Of a DNA stretch of 64,000 nucleotides, positions 44,833 through 55,856 are shown one piece after another. The notes beneath the pieces were generated by a model. That model searched no databases. It was not told the origin of the DNA and worked only from the letters and a program-made list of their open reading frames with translations. The DNA lies in the NCBI GenBank assembly GCA_033439795.1, contig JAUTDP010000009.1, positions 1,116,001-1,180,000 on the forward strand, given 5' to 3'. Source of the DNA: Sordaria brevicollis. Lineage: Eukaryota > Ascomycota > Sordariomycetes > Sordariales > Sordariaceae. Each line of letters opens with the position of its first letter. The stretch's first letter is position 1. The translations under genes and the position numbers were made by a program.

Positions 44833-47800
44833 ATGGCGTCTGACCTCACCGAAGCCATGGCGAAGCTCCATTTCGACGACGATGCCGAGAATGGAGATGG
44901 CACTGCCTCGTTCGACCCCATCGACGACATCCTCTTCGACCGCATACTTTCGAGCGAGTCGCAGCACGCCGAGGCTACCGATCCCGAAGCTCATCGCGCC
45001 GAGCTTGAAAAGAAGTACTTGACACCGGCCACGACCTTCTCGACAGAATGGCTGAACCGCCTTCAGCAGCGCTGGGACACGCCCGTCGACCATTCGCTCC
45101 TCTTCCGTATCGCTCCAACCCAAACCCGTACCGTCACCCGCTTCCAGCGACATGGCCTCGAGGGTCGCGTTACCGGCTACCGCAACGTCACCGTGCCAGC
45201 CTCGCATGCCACTGCCAAGACGAGTACATCCATGATGCGAAAGCCAGCCAGCAAGTCAGAATTCGTTAGGGGTGGTGCTGGCTTCTTTCCCTTTGCCCCA
45301 GGTGGTCTGGAGGGTATCGAATCTGCTGCAGCTTTAGAGGATCAACTACGGAAGGACGCCGCAGCGGACGAAGGAGAGAGCAAGAAGAAGCTGGAAAGGG
45401 TCATCACTCTGGCTGACGGTGGCCTTCTTCAGGTCGCACCAGGATTGTCACGCGGCATCGATATGAGCAAGAGAAAGAAGACTGCAGATGCCGAAAGCGA
45501 GAAACAGGCAAAGGAAGTAGAGGATGTTCTTGGTCAAGAGCCCGAGGACGTTCCTGGCGGCGATGATGAGAAGGACGAGGTTAACGGTGTCAAGCGAGAA
45601 GAGAGTGAAGAGAACGAAGAAGACTTGGAGGATATCGACGCTATACTGCCTGTCGAGTTCCCTGCCCTTGAGCCTCGCGGCACACTCGCTGCGTCAAGCG
45701 CTAGGAAAGCTGGTCGGGAGTGGGCACACATGGTTGACATTAGGCGGGAGATACCCAACTTTAGGGAGTTGGTACCGGACATGGCAAGAGAGTGGCCTTT
45801 CGAGCTGGACACGTTCCAGAAGGAGGCCGTTTACCACCTCGAGAACGGCGATTCGGTGTTCGTCGCAGCACATACGTCGGCCGGCAAGACGGTGGTTGCC
45901 GAATACGCCATCGCACTCGCGGCCAAGCATATGACCAAGGCCATTTACACATCCCCGATCAAGGCACTGAGCAACCAAAAGTTCAGAGACTTCCGTGAGA
46001 CGTTCGACGAAGTCGGTATTTTGACTGGCGATGTTCAGATCAACCCCGAAGCAAGCTGCCTCATCATGACGACGGAGATTCTTCGCAGTATGCTCTACCG
46101 CGGAGCAGATCTCATTCGTGATGTGGAGTTTGTCATCTTTGATGAGGTACACTACGTGAACGACTACGAGCGCGGAGTGGTCTGGGAAGAGGTCATCATC
46201 ATGCTCCCCGAGCACGTGTCGCTCATCTTGCTGTCTGCGACGGTCCCCAACACCTACGAGTTCGCCTCATGGGTGGGTCGGACAAAGCAGAAGGACATCT
46301 ATGTCATTTCCACGCCCAAGAGACCTGTCCCTCTGGAGCATTATCTATGGGCTGGCAAGAAGATTCACAAGATTGTTGATTCGGAGAAGAAGTTCATAGA
46401 GGCTGGTTGGAAGGAAGCCAACCTTGCGATACAAGGCAAGGACAAGCCGCCCAAAGCCATCGAGGCTCCACCAGCGCGCGGCGGCGGTAACCAACGAGGC
46501 CGTGGAGGCGCTCAGAGGGGTGCGAATCAACAACGAGGAGGTGCCAGAGGCGGTGGCCAGCAACGTGGAAGGGGTGGGCCACCGCGTGCTAGTCACGCTC
46601 CTGGACATATGGGTCGGACTGGTCGCCAAGGAGGCTTCACGTCTGCTGCTCAGGACAAGAACCTGTGGGTTCATCTTGTGCAGTTCCTGAAGAAGGATAA
46701 TCTGCTACCTGCTTGTATCTTCGTCTTCTCCAAAAAGAGATGCGAAGAGAACGCCGATGCACTCAGCAACCAGGACTTCTGCACGGCGCAGGAGAAGAGC
46801 CACATTCATATGATCATTGAAAGGTCGATTGCTCGGTTGAAACCCGAAGACAGGGTGTTGCCGCAGATTATCCGTCTGCGCGAGCTTCTGTCAAGAGGTA
46901 TCGCTGTTCATCATGGTGGCTTGCTACCCATCGTGAAAGAGATGGTCGAGATCTTGTTTGCGCAGACTCTGGTCAAGGTTCTCTTTGCCACCGAGACCTT
47001 TGCTATGGGCTTGAATTTGCCAACGAGGACAGTGGTCTTCTCTGGCTATAGAAAGCATGACGGCCACTCATTCCGCAACTTGCTGCCTGGCGAGTACACT
47101 CAGATGGCTGGCCGTGCTGGAAGACGTGGTCTCGACACTGTTGGCTATGTCATCATTGTACCGCCTGGTGGAGACGAGGCCCCTCCAGTTACCGACTTGA
47201 GACAAATGATTCTCGGCGAGCCTAGCAAGCTTCGCTCGCAGTTCCGTTTGACTTATAACATGATCCTTAACCTTCTCCGGGTTGAAGCACTAAAGATCGA
47301 GGAGATGATTAAGCGTTCCTTCTCAGAGCATGCTACTCAGCAACTTCTCCCGGAGCATGAAAAGGCAGTCAAGCTTTCCGAGGCCGATCTCGCCAAGGTC
47401 AAGAGGGACTCGTGCCCCATCTGCGACGTCCACATGGACGAGTGTCACCAAGCAGGAGAGGATTTCAAGGCAGCCACTGAAGAGCTCTACCGCGCCCTTC
47501 TCTCCATTCCAGTTGGGCGCAAGCTGTTCCAGCCTGGTCGCCTTATTGTTTGGATGAAGGAGGGTATCAGAACCCCTGGTATTCTGCTTGCTGAGGGAGC
47601 CAAGATGAGTGGCGCTGCTGGCCCTACACTACATATTCTGGAGATCAAGGCCGGCCGGGAGCTAAGAAACGATACCGACCTCTTGCCATTCACCCCGACT
47701 CTGGCCAAGTGGTTCACTCCCTTGCCGCCGCACAAGAAGAATATCCACTACAAGACCGTTCACATTCCTCTCAGTGACGTCGTCTGTCTCACGAAGCACA

Positions 47801-48708
47801 TCACCAGGAACATCGTTCCCGAAATCTTCAACGGCGGCGACGGCTACGCCAAAGCAAAGGAGATGCTGCACCAGCTCTGCAAATCATGGACCGCGCCCCA
47901 CTGGGACGAGATGGACCTCAGCCGCATCAAGTCGCTGTCGATTCATGAGATCATCACGCGCCGCCGCGAAGCCGAGATCAAGTGCGCCAAGTCGCCCGCC
48001 GTCGACTGCGACCTCTTCCTCAAGCACTACGCCATGTGCCACGACCAGTGGCTGATCAAGACCAAGATCGAAGAACTCCGCCAGTCCCTCTCCAACCAGA
48101 ACCTGCAGCTCCTGCCCGATTACGAGCAGCGCATCCAGGTCCTCAAGGACCTCTCCTTCATCGACGAGTCCAGCCGCATCCAGCTCAAGGGCAAAGTAGC
48201 ATGCGAGATCCACTCGGGCGACGAGCTCGTCCTGACAGAGTTAATCCTCGAGAACGTGCTAGCCGACTACGAACCCGCCGAGATCGCCGCCTTGCTGAGC
48301 GCTTTCGTCTTCCAGGAGAAGACCGACATGGTGCCCAACCTGACTTCGAACCTCGAGCGCGGGCAAAAGACCATAATCGAGCTGTCGGAAAAAGTCAACG
48401 CCGTCCAGACGCTGCACCAGGTGATCCTGTCGTCGGATGAAGGGTCCGACTTTGCGAGCAAGCCTAGGTTCGGCCTGATGGAGGTTGTGTACGAGTGGGC
48501 AAGGGGCATGAGTTTCAAGAATATTACCAACTTGACGGACGTGCTGGAGGGTACGATTGTGCGCACCATCTCAAGGCTGGATGAGACGTGCAGGGAGGTG
48601 AAGAATGCGGCGAGGATTATTGGTGATCCGGAGCTGTATCAAAAGATGGCCACGACGCAGGAGTTGATCAAGAGGGATATCACGGCGGTGGCTAGTTTGT
48701 ATATGTGA
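44833..48708 (+). CDS. ski2: SKI2-family DExH RNA helicase (cytoplasmic exosome cofactor)
   Basis: Single exon, 1291 aa, close to the yeast Ski2 length. Start chosen at CCAACATGGCG. N-terminal Ski2 block (LLFRIAPTQTRTVTRFQRHGLEGRV) precedes the RecA domains: WPFELDTFQKEAVYHLE, Walker A AHTSAGKT at 346-353, DEVH at 437-440, LSATVPN, and motif VI QMAGRAGRRG at 757-766. The KRPVPLEHYLWAGK segment after motif III favours Ski2 over Mtr4. An Arg/Gly-rich stretch at about 548-595 lies in the linker between RecA domains 1 and 2. A zinc-like CPICDVHMDECHQ is near residue 860, in the arch region. The C-terminus has the DSHCT domain. Ski2, with Ski3 and Ski8, feeds mRNA into the exosome for 3'-5' decay. 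Confidence 0.93.
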   Translation: MASDLTEAMAKLHFDDDAENGDGTASFDPIDDILFDRILSSESQHAEATDPEAHRAELEKKYLTPATTFSTEWLNRLQQRWDTPVDHSLLFRIAPTQTRTVTRFQRHGLEGRVTGYRNVTVPASHATAKTSTSMMRKPASKSEFVRGGAGFFPFAPGGLEGIESAAALEDQLRKDAAADEGESKKKLERVITLADGGLLQVAPGLSRGIDMSKRKKTADAESEKQAKEVEDVLGQEPEDVPGGDDEKDEVNGVKREESEENEEDLEDIDAILPVEFPALEPRGTLAASSARKAGREWAHMVDIRREIPNFRELVPDMAREWPFELDTFQKEAVYHLENGDSVFVAAHTSAGKTVVAEYAIALAAKHMTKAIYTSPIKALSNQKFRDFRETFDEVGILTGDVQINPEASCLIMTTEILRSMLYRGADLIRDVEFVIFDEVHYVNDYERGVVWEEVIIMLPEHVSLILLSATVPNTYEFASWVGRTKQKDIYVISTPKRPVPLEHYLWAGKKIHKIVDSEKKFIEAGWKEANLAIQGKDKPPKAIEAPPARGGGNQRGRGGAQRGANQQRGGARGGGQQRGRGGPPRASHAPGHMGRTGRQGGFTSAAQDKNLWVHLVQFLKKDNLLPACIFVFSKKRCEENADALSNQDFCTAQEKSHIHMIIERSIARLKPEDRVLPQIIRLRELLSRGIAVHHGGLLPIVKEMVEILFAQTLVKVLFATETFAMGLNLPTRTVVFSGYRKHDGHSFRNLLPGEYTQMAGRAGRRGLDTVGYVIIVPPGGDEAPPVTDLRQMILGEPSKLRSQFRLTYNMILNLLRVEALKIEEMIKRSFSEHATQQLLPEHEKAVKLSEADLAKVKRDSCPICDVHMDECHQAGEDFKAATEELYRALLSIPVGRKLFQPGRLIVWMKEGIRTPGILLAEGAKMSGAAGPTLHILEIKAGRELRNDTDLLPFTPTLAKWFTPLPPHKKNIHYKTVHIPLSDVVCLTKHITRNIVPEIFNGGDGYAKAKEMLHQLCKSWTAPHWDEMDLSRIKSLSIHEIITRRREAEIKCAKSPAVDCDLFLKHYAMCHDQWLIKTKIEELRQSLSNQNLQLLPDYEQRIQVLKDLSFIDESSRIQLKGKVACEIHSGDELVLTELILENVLADYEPAEIAALLSAFVFQEKTDMVPNLTSNLERGQKTIIELSEKVNAVQTLHQVILSSDEGSDFASKPRFGLMEVVYEWARGMSFKNITNLTDVLEGTIVRTISRLDETCREVKNAARIIGDPELYQKMATTQELIKRDITAVASLYM

Positions 48709-50752
48709 TCAATTGAGTCACGCGTATGTTGATGGCTATGTACGGGGATTTATTGGTGGTCTGTCTGATGATTTGGGTGTTGACTTGGTTACCAAGGTAG
48801 CTCTTTGAAAAGCGGTTTTGCGTGTTATGAATGGATGGATGTCATCACAAGCGGCTTTTGTTTTTGCTTCTTGTTCTTTTCTCTGCCACCTAGTTACATA
48901 GCGGCTTTTAAACTTTGAAAAATGGCATGCATCGTCTAAGGTGTATTGTTTAACCTTTGTGACTTTGCGTCAGACATTATTATGCTTGATGTTGCGGGAG
49001 TTACTCGCTCCTCTCCTGAGATACCAGTGGTCTTGATGACGATACTAGGTAAGCAGTTCTATAGCCTTCATCACTCACCTGGTTTCCCCTACAAGGGAAC
49101 CATTAACCTCAAGTAAACTAACTAGGTACAGGCCTAATGACCATATCGGCACACAGTTTCAATGGATATAACTCGGGTATGTTCGAAGATGCGCGTATAC
49201 TCCCCGCAAATCGTTCGTGTTGGTCTTCCTGCAGCCGCTCCGCACCTTGGCTTCCCAAATAAGGTGTCTTAGCAAGAGAAGACACCAACGGGAGGGTAGG
49301 GTAGGGAAGTGCGGTTCGGTTCGGTCTCCTTGGCCGAAGTTGGATATCAGAACCCCGCGTTTTCGTCTTCTTCACTCCTCAACGTGCATCTGCCATGCCT
49401 TTCCCGTCTGTCGTGTAACGTCGGGGGTTCGGAGACGTCGACGAGGAATACGGAGAGCACTTGAGGATGCAATCCATTGAGAAAACTAGGAACCGTCTAG
49501 CGACAATCCATATGTGAGATTGTTTTAGGTACAACCTTAGCAGTTCCACAGACTTTGAACTACGACTATTGTTAATGCTCGCTGCGCTGGCACCGTTAAG
49601 TCCTTGTTTTCCCCAGAATGGCTGTGATGGCCGTCCTTCTGATACGGTTGTTATGGAAGTCTTGAGGGCCTTTGGCTCTTGCGGCTCTTCCCTTGTCCTG
49701 GAACGATGCACAAGAGGAATAGGGATAGTGTTGCATTTGGACGTGCTACCTTTTGTCACGAGTTGAAAGTAACTGCAGGAAATGAACTTCCCCTCCTTTT
49801 ATTCTTCCAATAGAGACTTTTTGAAGACCAGCAATGACGCATCACAACCCGGTACAATCAGTAGCCGGATGGTTGATACACACTCGGTCAGATGTGAGGG
49901 GAACGGTTCATGCACTCTCCAATATTGGCTTCAACATCTCGTTGGAGCTCTAGACCGGGGTTAGTAATGAGTGCCGAGTGGTACTGCATTGAGGCTTGTT
50001 CTTATGAACTGTTGATACATATCAACCACTTTTATTTATGTGCTATAATGCTCCAGCTCACACCGGTCTGATAATTGCTACTTTCTACATAATAGCAGCA
50101 ATTGAAGGTTGAAATGTCAATCTAATGATCTTTAGAACTAGTGTTTCATGAGCGGGCAAAGCAATCGATGAGCTGCTGCGTGGGAAAAAAATAAATGCTA
50201 GCTTCGGTATTGACGTCGTCAAAAGGCGGGCTCCAATTGGAGGCGTGACCGAGAACTCTTGGATCTTTGCCATAATCAAGAATGCCCATTGACAACAGGT
50301 CATTCCAGTTCAGCGGCCGTGACACAGCCCAGCTACGAGATGCACTTCTCGCCTGGGTAAGTTGATGAGGGGTTCCCAAAGATGCATTGCAATGGTTGGT
50401 GATGGAGTGGTCTTGGTTCCTGGTATTGGTCAGGCCCATGAGAAGAGGATACCGAAAAGGTTGAGGCCTGGTTATGTGTGGTGGCCAATTTAGGAGATTG
50501 GCTAAATCATCATCAAGTAAGGTGAGGATGTGTTGGGGTTGATGATTTCAAAGTCTTGTCAGTTGAGAGGGGAAGTGAAGTGAATGTGGGGGTCCGTTCG
50601 GTAGATGAGAGTGCTTTGAACACGGAGCAGAGGGTATAAGAGGTGTTGAACTTCTCGGTATTGCCCTGTCGAAACTGTCGTGCTGCATCTAGGGCTCATT
50701 TCGAAGTAAAACCCCCAAATCCAACTCTGACGATACCCGGATACTTGCCAAG
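48709..50752. other. 2-kb intergenic between SKI2 and alcohol oxidase
   Basis: No supported gene. The last 200 bases before 50753 should hold the alcohol oxidase promoter and leader (GTATAAGAGG near 50633 is a possible TATA-like element, about 115 bases upstream of the start codon). Confidence 0.5.
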
Positions 50753-53398
50753 ATGTCCCCCCTACCGGAGGAGTTTGACATCATCGTGTGCGGTGGAGGA
50801 AGTTGCGGGTGTGTGGTTGCTGGCAGGTGAGTTTCATGGTTCCAGACGCACTTGTTGTCCTCTGAAGCTCACCAAAGTATTCCATAGGTTGGCAAACCTT
50901 GACCATAACCTCAAGGTGCTTCTCATCGAAGCTGGTGAGAGCAACCTCAACAATCCTTGGGTATTCAGGCCAGGAATCTTCCCTCGTAACATGAAACTGG
51001 ACTCAAAGACTGCAACGTTCTATGAATCTAAGCCATCAAAGTGGCTTAGTGGTAGGGGTGCCATTGTGCCTGCAGCTCATGTGCTCGGTGGAGGATCCTC
51101 CATCAACTTTATGGTATGAGTGTTGTGATATCTTCCTGTTGTCAGTAAGCCATATCTAACACAGCCACAGATGTACACCCGAGCTTCCGCTTCAGACTAT
51201 GACGACTTCCAAGCAAAAGGATGGACAACCAAGGAATTACTTCCCCTGATGAAGAAGCATGAGACATACCAGCGCGCATCACACAATCGGGACATCCATG
51301 GGTTCGAAGGCCCGATCAAGGTGTCTTTCGGGAACTAGTGAGTTGCATGCGGGAAAGACCACAGTTTCGAGACTGACAAGTGATAGCGCGTATCCCATCA
51401 AGGATGACTTCCTCAGGGCGGCAGAATCCCAAGGCATTCCTGTGGTGGACGACCTGCAAGATTTGAAGACTGCACACGGCGCTGAGCAGTGGTTGAAGTG
51501 GATCAATCGTGATGTAGGTGCTCATCAAATCTATGGTCGGTGGCATTACTAACATGACCAACGTAGACTGGTCGCCGGAGTGACAGCGCTCATGCTTATA
51601 TCCACGCCACTCGGGCTGTTCACTCGAACTTGTACCTGGCTTGCAATACCAAGGTCGACAAGGTGATCATTGAGAATGGTCGAGCAGTTGCTGTACAGAC
51701 TGTGTAAGTCAGCAACATGCACCCCTATATGTCAGATCTTTGACTAACAAACGAGCAGTCCAACGAAGCCTATGGGTGATGTTAGTCAATTGTGGGTTCG
51801 GGAAATAAAGACCTTTGCTTACTTAGACCAATCTCTAGGATCGTGGAGTTCGCATCTTCCGAGCTCGCAAGCAGATCATCGTTTCCGGTGGGACAATGTC
51901 TTCTCCACTGATCCTTCAGCGCTCTGGCATCGGTAGGTGAAAATGAATAGTGACTGAAGAGCTCGAGCTAACAAAGAGCAGGTAACCCTGAGAAGCTGCG
52001 ACAGGCTGGGGTCAAACCAATTGTTGATCTTCCAGGTGTCGGTCTGAACTTCCAGGATCATTATCTGACCTTTAGTGTCTACCGAGCAAAGCCGGGCACG
52101 GAGACCTTTGATGACTTTGCCCGTGGTGATCCAGAGGTGCAGAAGCGTAAGTGTAGCCCTTTTTCGAGAACATGCACTGTTGTTGGAGGTATGCTGACTT
52201 GTGAAGGTGTTTTCGACGAGTGGAACATCAAAGGCACTGGGCCGCTGGCAACCAACGGTATCGAGGCCGGCGTGAAGATTCGACCGACTGAGAAAGAGTT
52301 GAGGGAGTTTGAGAAGTGGCCAACTCCGCATTTCAAGTCGGGCTGGGAGTCGTACTTCAAGAATAAGCCTGACAAGCCAGTGATGCACTACTCCGTGATT
52401 GCCGGCTGGTTCGGTGACCACATGCTCATGTGAGAAAGAACCTTGGGTCAAAGACCTACTGTTGAGATCCCCATTGCTGATGCATAGCTGTCCCATAGGC
52501 CTCCTGGCAACTTCTTCACCATGTTCCACTTCCTGGAGTATCCGTTCTCTCGGGGATCGACACATATCAAATCGGCTGATCCGTACGAAGTACCCGACTT
52601 TGATGCTGGGTTCATGAATGACAAGCGAGACATGGTGCCGATGGTGTGGGGTTACATCAAGTCTCGTGAAACGGCTCGAAGGATGGATGCCTATGCTGGC
52701 GAGGTCCAGAATATGCATCCTTTCTTCGACTTCGACTCCCCTGCGCGCGCATATGACCTGGATTTGGAAGACACCAATAAGTATGCGCTGCCTGGAAACA
52801 TCACAGCTGGCATCCAACATGGCAGCTGGACAGTCCCAGTGCCGCCGGCGGACGAGAAGCCCAACCCGCTGCATGTGACGAGTAACCGAAAGGCCAAGAG
52901 AAAGGAGCTGAAGTACTCTGACAAGGACATCAAGGCCATCGAAGAATGGGTGAAGCGTCATGTCGAGACGACTTGGCATTGCTTGGGCGTAAGTTGTTCT
53001 TGGTCCATGCGAATCAAGACACCGCAATGAGTTGCTAACTTTGTATGATGTAGACGTGCTCAATGGCTCCTCGAGAAGGCAATAGCATCGTCAAGCACGG
53101 TGTCCTGGACGAGCGCCTGAATGTTCACGGCGTGAAGGGTTTGAAGGTAGCGGATCTTAGTATCTGCCCCGACAATGTCGGCTGCAACACGTAAGTTTTA
53201 GCAATTGCCATAATAATTCTGTGCAGATGAACAGCATCACTTACGCATGCTCTTTTCAGTTACTCTACCGCTCTTCTCATCGGTGAGAAGGCGGCTGTCC
53301 TTGTTGCAGAGGACTTGGGGTACTCAGGCGAGGCCCTCCAGATGAAGGTCCCTGATTACCATGCGCCGGGAGAAAACAGGCTCGCTTCAAGGCTTTGA
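50753..53398 (+). CDS. peroxisomal alcohol (methanol) oxidase, GMC oxidoreductase
   Basis: Twelve exons: 50753-50826, 50888-51113, 51171-51337, 51387-51513, 51567-51703, 51759-51780, 51839-51932, 51982-52146, 52207-52429, 52499-52988, 53054-53190 and 53260-53398; all join in frame to give 666 aa, near the 663 aa of yeast AOX1. The FAD-binding [11 protein letters not shown] is at residues 10-20. [38 protein letters not shown] and [11 protein letters not shown] match alcohol oxidases closely (GMC signatures). TCSMAPRE and the terminal [25 protein letters not shown] block carry the active-site region. The last three residues are SRL, a PTS1 peroxisomal signal. Alcohol oxidases turn short alcohols into aldehydes and H2O2. 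Automatic annotation as choline dehydrogenase would be wrong. Exon 6 is only 22 nt. Confidence 0.92.
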
Positions 53399-54742
53399 GG
53401 CCGGGGAGAGCGTGTTTTCAAATTCAGAGAGATTTGGTGATGATCGTTTACGTGTTGGATGCCTTGGTTGTGTCAGTTTCGATTGAACGATTTTTGAACA
53501 GCAGGATTTTGGTAGCTTGGAGGAGTTGGGATTCCTTGCAATACGTTTCTGCCGTTGGTTGTGAGAGCTTTTCGTTATTCCTTCGTTCCTCAGCTTCCTT
53601 CCGTTCATTTGAGTGGTGGACGATAAGGGCATGGCGTGATGCTTTCTTATCGTGCCGGTTCTGAGTCCTTTGGTCCTTCCTTTTCCCTTGTCTAGTCGCT
53701 CCGTTTCGCACTTGCCTCCGACTGCTGTATATCACGGTAGACTTGGCACCTTCCTTGTAAATGGCTAGCTCTCGGACCTCCGAATGTCTCCTGATTCTCG
53801 CTCCGCATCTTCTTGCCAGCTTGTATGTTTGGTTTACACTGAACCGAACCGTCACATCGTCCTGTGTAACATAAATAAAGCCTCCATAGCTGTAAGTTAT
53901 TCTTACCCCTGTGTTAACTGGAAGTAGGCTCATTGTGATTGGCTGGTATAAGCGCCGGTGTCTCGACTTACACTTCAGCTCGAGCTTTATCGAGCTTCAG
54001 CCTCAACATACTTGCCTCTCTATGCAGGAAGTAGACATAGAAGAGTGCGCGTGAATGGGGGCCAACACATTCCTCTTTGTGAATCTTGCCATGATGCCGC
54101 GTTTTCGTGACATCTATGACTGGCACAGGTTGAAAGCCAGTCGTTGAGTGGCACTGCGAATCGTACTATCATCTACTGGATGTGGTCTAAACAGAGAAAT
54201 CAGCAGCCGAACTGCACTCAGAAATCGTTTTGCACCTCATGGTTTTCTTCAAGAAGCTGCGATTTCGTCTTTTCGTATTTTGGGTACTGTACACCCAAAC
54301 TCGTTCAACGGTGAAACCAACAGTGGCCGCCTAACCCAAAGCAGTCGTCAGCAGTCCAGGTCTGAAAATGGCACGCTAAATTCTTACCAACAAGATGATG
54401 ATCCACCTAGGAACTGCTCTGTAGGTTTCATCGGCCTTGCCCTTTTGCGTGAGCCGTTGGACTCTTCCCCTGGAGGTTGATGTCAGATGGCTGAGGTCTT
54501 GACTTTTCTGTGGATATTATATGGTGGCTGTTGCCTCGCCTCCCTCGGTTTTTCTGCTTTCCGCTGTTTTCATGATGCGAGAGTGTTTCCGGCAAACTTT
54601 ACTTGGAAACACACTCCCCGTGTGTATGCCACACCGTTTGAACCCGATTCAACTCTTCTTTCACTGGTCCGGGCGAGCCACTATCCTAGATGCCGAGTAT
54701 TTCAAACTCCGTATACTAGCGTCGATATCAGTTTCCAAAAAG
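53399..54742. other. intergenic between alcohol oxidase and Cys-rich membrane protein genes
   Basis: No gene supported. The frame of the following gene is open upstream of 54743, but without a better start. Small ORFs on the minus strand at 53448-53933 are not convincing. Confidence 0.45.
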
Positions 54743-55856
54743 ATGCCATCATCTAGTCTTGGCAGGGCATTGGCACTGGCGGCCTTGTGTTGCTTGACCG
54801 CGATTCGAGGAGTCAATTCGGAAACATGCTACGGTTATGATGGGCAGGCATTCGTGGGCAACACCAAGTGTCCGGGTTCCGACGCATGTTGTGGCACCAA
54901 GCACGTTTGTGTGTCGAATCGTCTCTGTCATGACCCTGGCGACAAGCCGGATGTGTACATTCGGGGACCATGTGCATCTAAGCCATATGACAGCGAGAAG
55001 TGTGCACAAATTTGCTTGTACGGTGAGTAGCTCGGATTCTCAGCATCATCTGGGAGAAGGCGGATGCTGTGAACCTGTCCATAACATGTTGGTAGAGGGC
55101 AATCATACTGACCGGGTGTCTCATACAGAAAAGGATGACAGCAACAAAGGAGGCTTCCTTCCTCGCGTCACTGTCTGCAATGATGGCAGTCTTTGCTGTG
55201 AGAACGACCCCGACTGTTGTGAAAAAGGGGCCGGTGTCTTCCTTGACGAGAATGGCGTGATAGTTTCGAATGCGATGGTGAATTTCTGGACCAGTTATCC
55301 ACCCGTATCGCCCGGAGGAACCGAAAGATATACCGTCTACCCGTCAACATCGAGGACGACGATGGGCACCAGCATCAGTGCAGCCACTACCACCGCGACT
55401 AGCATGACAAGTAGCATGCCACCTCCACTAGCAACAGAAACCAGGCAGACCGAAGCACCATCGGACACTCTGCCTGTACCCTCACCTCCATCGTCTGGGT
55501 CGGCCAATTCCATCGGCTTCAAAGTCGGCCTTGCACTCGGTATTCCTCTCGTGGCTTTGATCAGCGGCATCGCGGTTTATCTTCTCATGCGAAGACACAA
55601 ACGCAGGGGCGACCAGACCAGGGCCATCAACAACAACGACGGCATAGCGGAAACCTTTACGTGCCAATACGTTGAAGGGTACAACAAGGAGTCCACGCCC
55701 ATAGTCCAAACAACCCCGGCGGAGATGTATACTTATCCCCTACAGGAGGGACACGCTGAATTGGAAGCGCCGAACAGAGAACAGGAACTCATGGGAAGCA
55801 CCGGGAGATCTGGGGGGCGTCGGTTCAGTTTCGAGAGTTCTGTGCGGCGGGGGTAG
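54743..55856 (+). CDS. single-pass membrane protein with Cys-rich ectodomain
   Basis: Exons 54743-55022 and 55129-55856, intron 106 nt, 335 aa. The signal peptide is about residues 1-26 (ends VNS). The ectodomain is rich in paired cysteines: ETCYGYDG, CPGSDACCGTKHVC, RLCHDPGD, then CNDGSLCCENDPDCCEKG. A long Ser/Thr/Pro-rich stretch (probably O-glycosylated) precedes the membrane segment SIGFKVGLALGIPLVALISGIAVYLLM, followed by a RRHKRR stop-transfer and a cytosolic tail of about 95 residues. The layout resembles fungal wall-stress sensors and similar orphan surface proteins. No enzymatic motif is visible and I do not recognise a named family. Confidence 0.75.

Noticed and set aside
44833..48708. 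Mtr4 (nuclear exosome helicase, FRH in Neurospora) as identity
   Set aside because: The N-terminal block and KRPVPLEHYLWAGK segment fit Ski2 better, and the length is that of Ski2.
50753..53398. Choline dehydrogenase as identity
   Set aside because: Conserved blocks ([33 protein letters not shown]) and the PTS1 end match alcohol oxidase.
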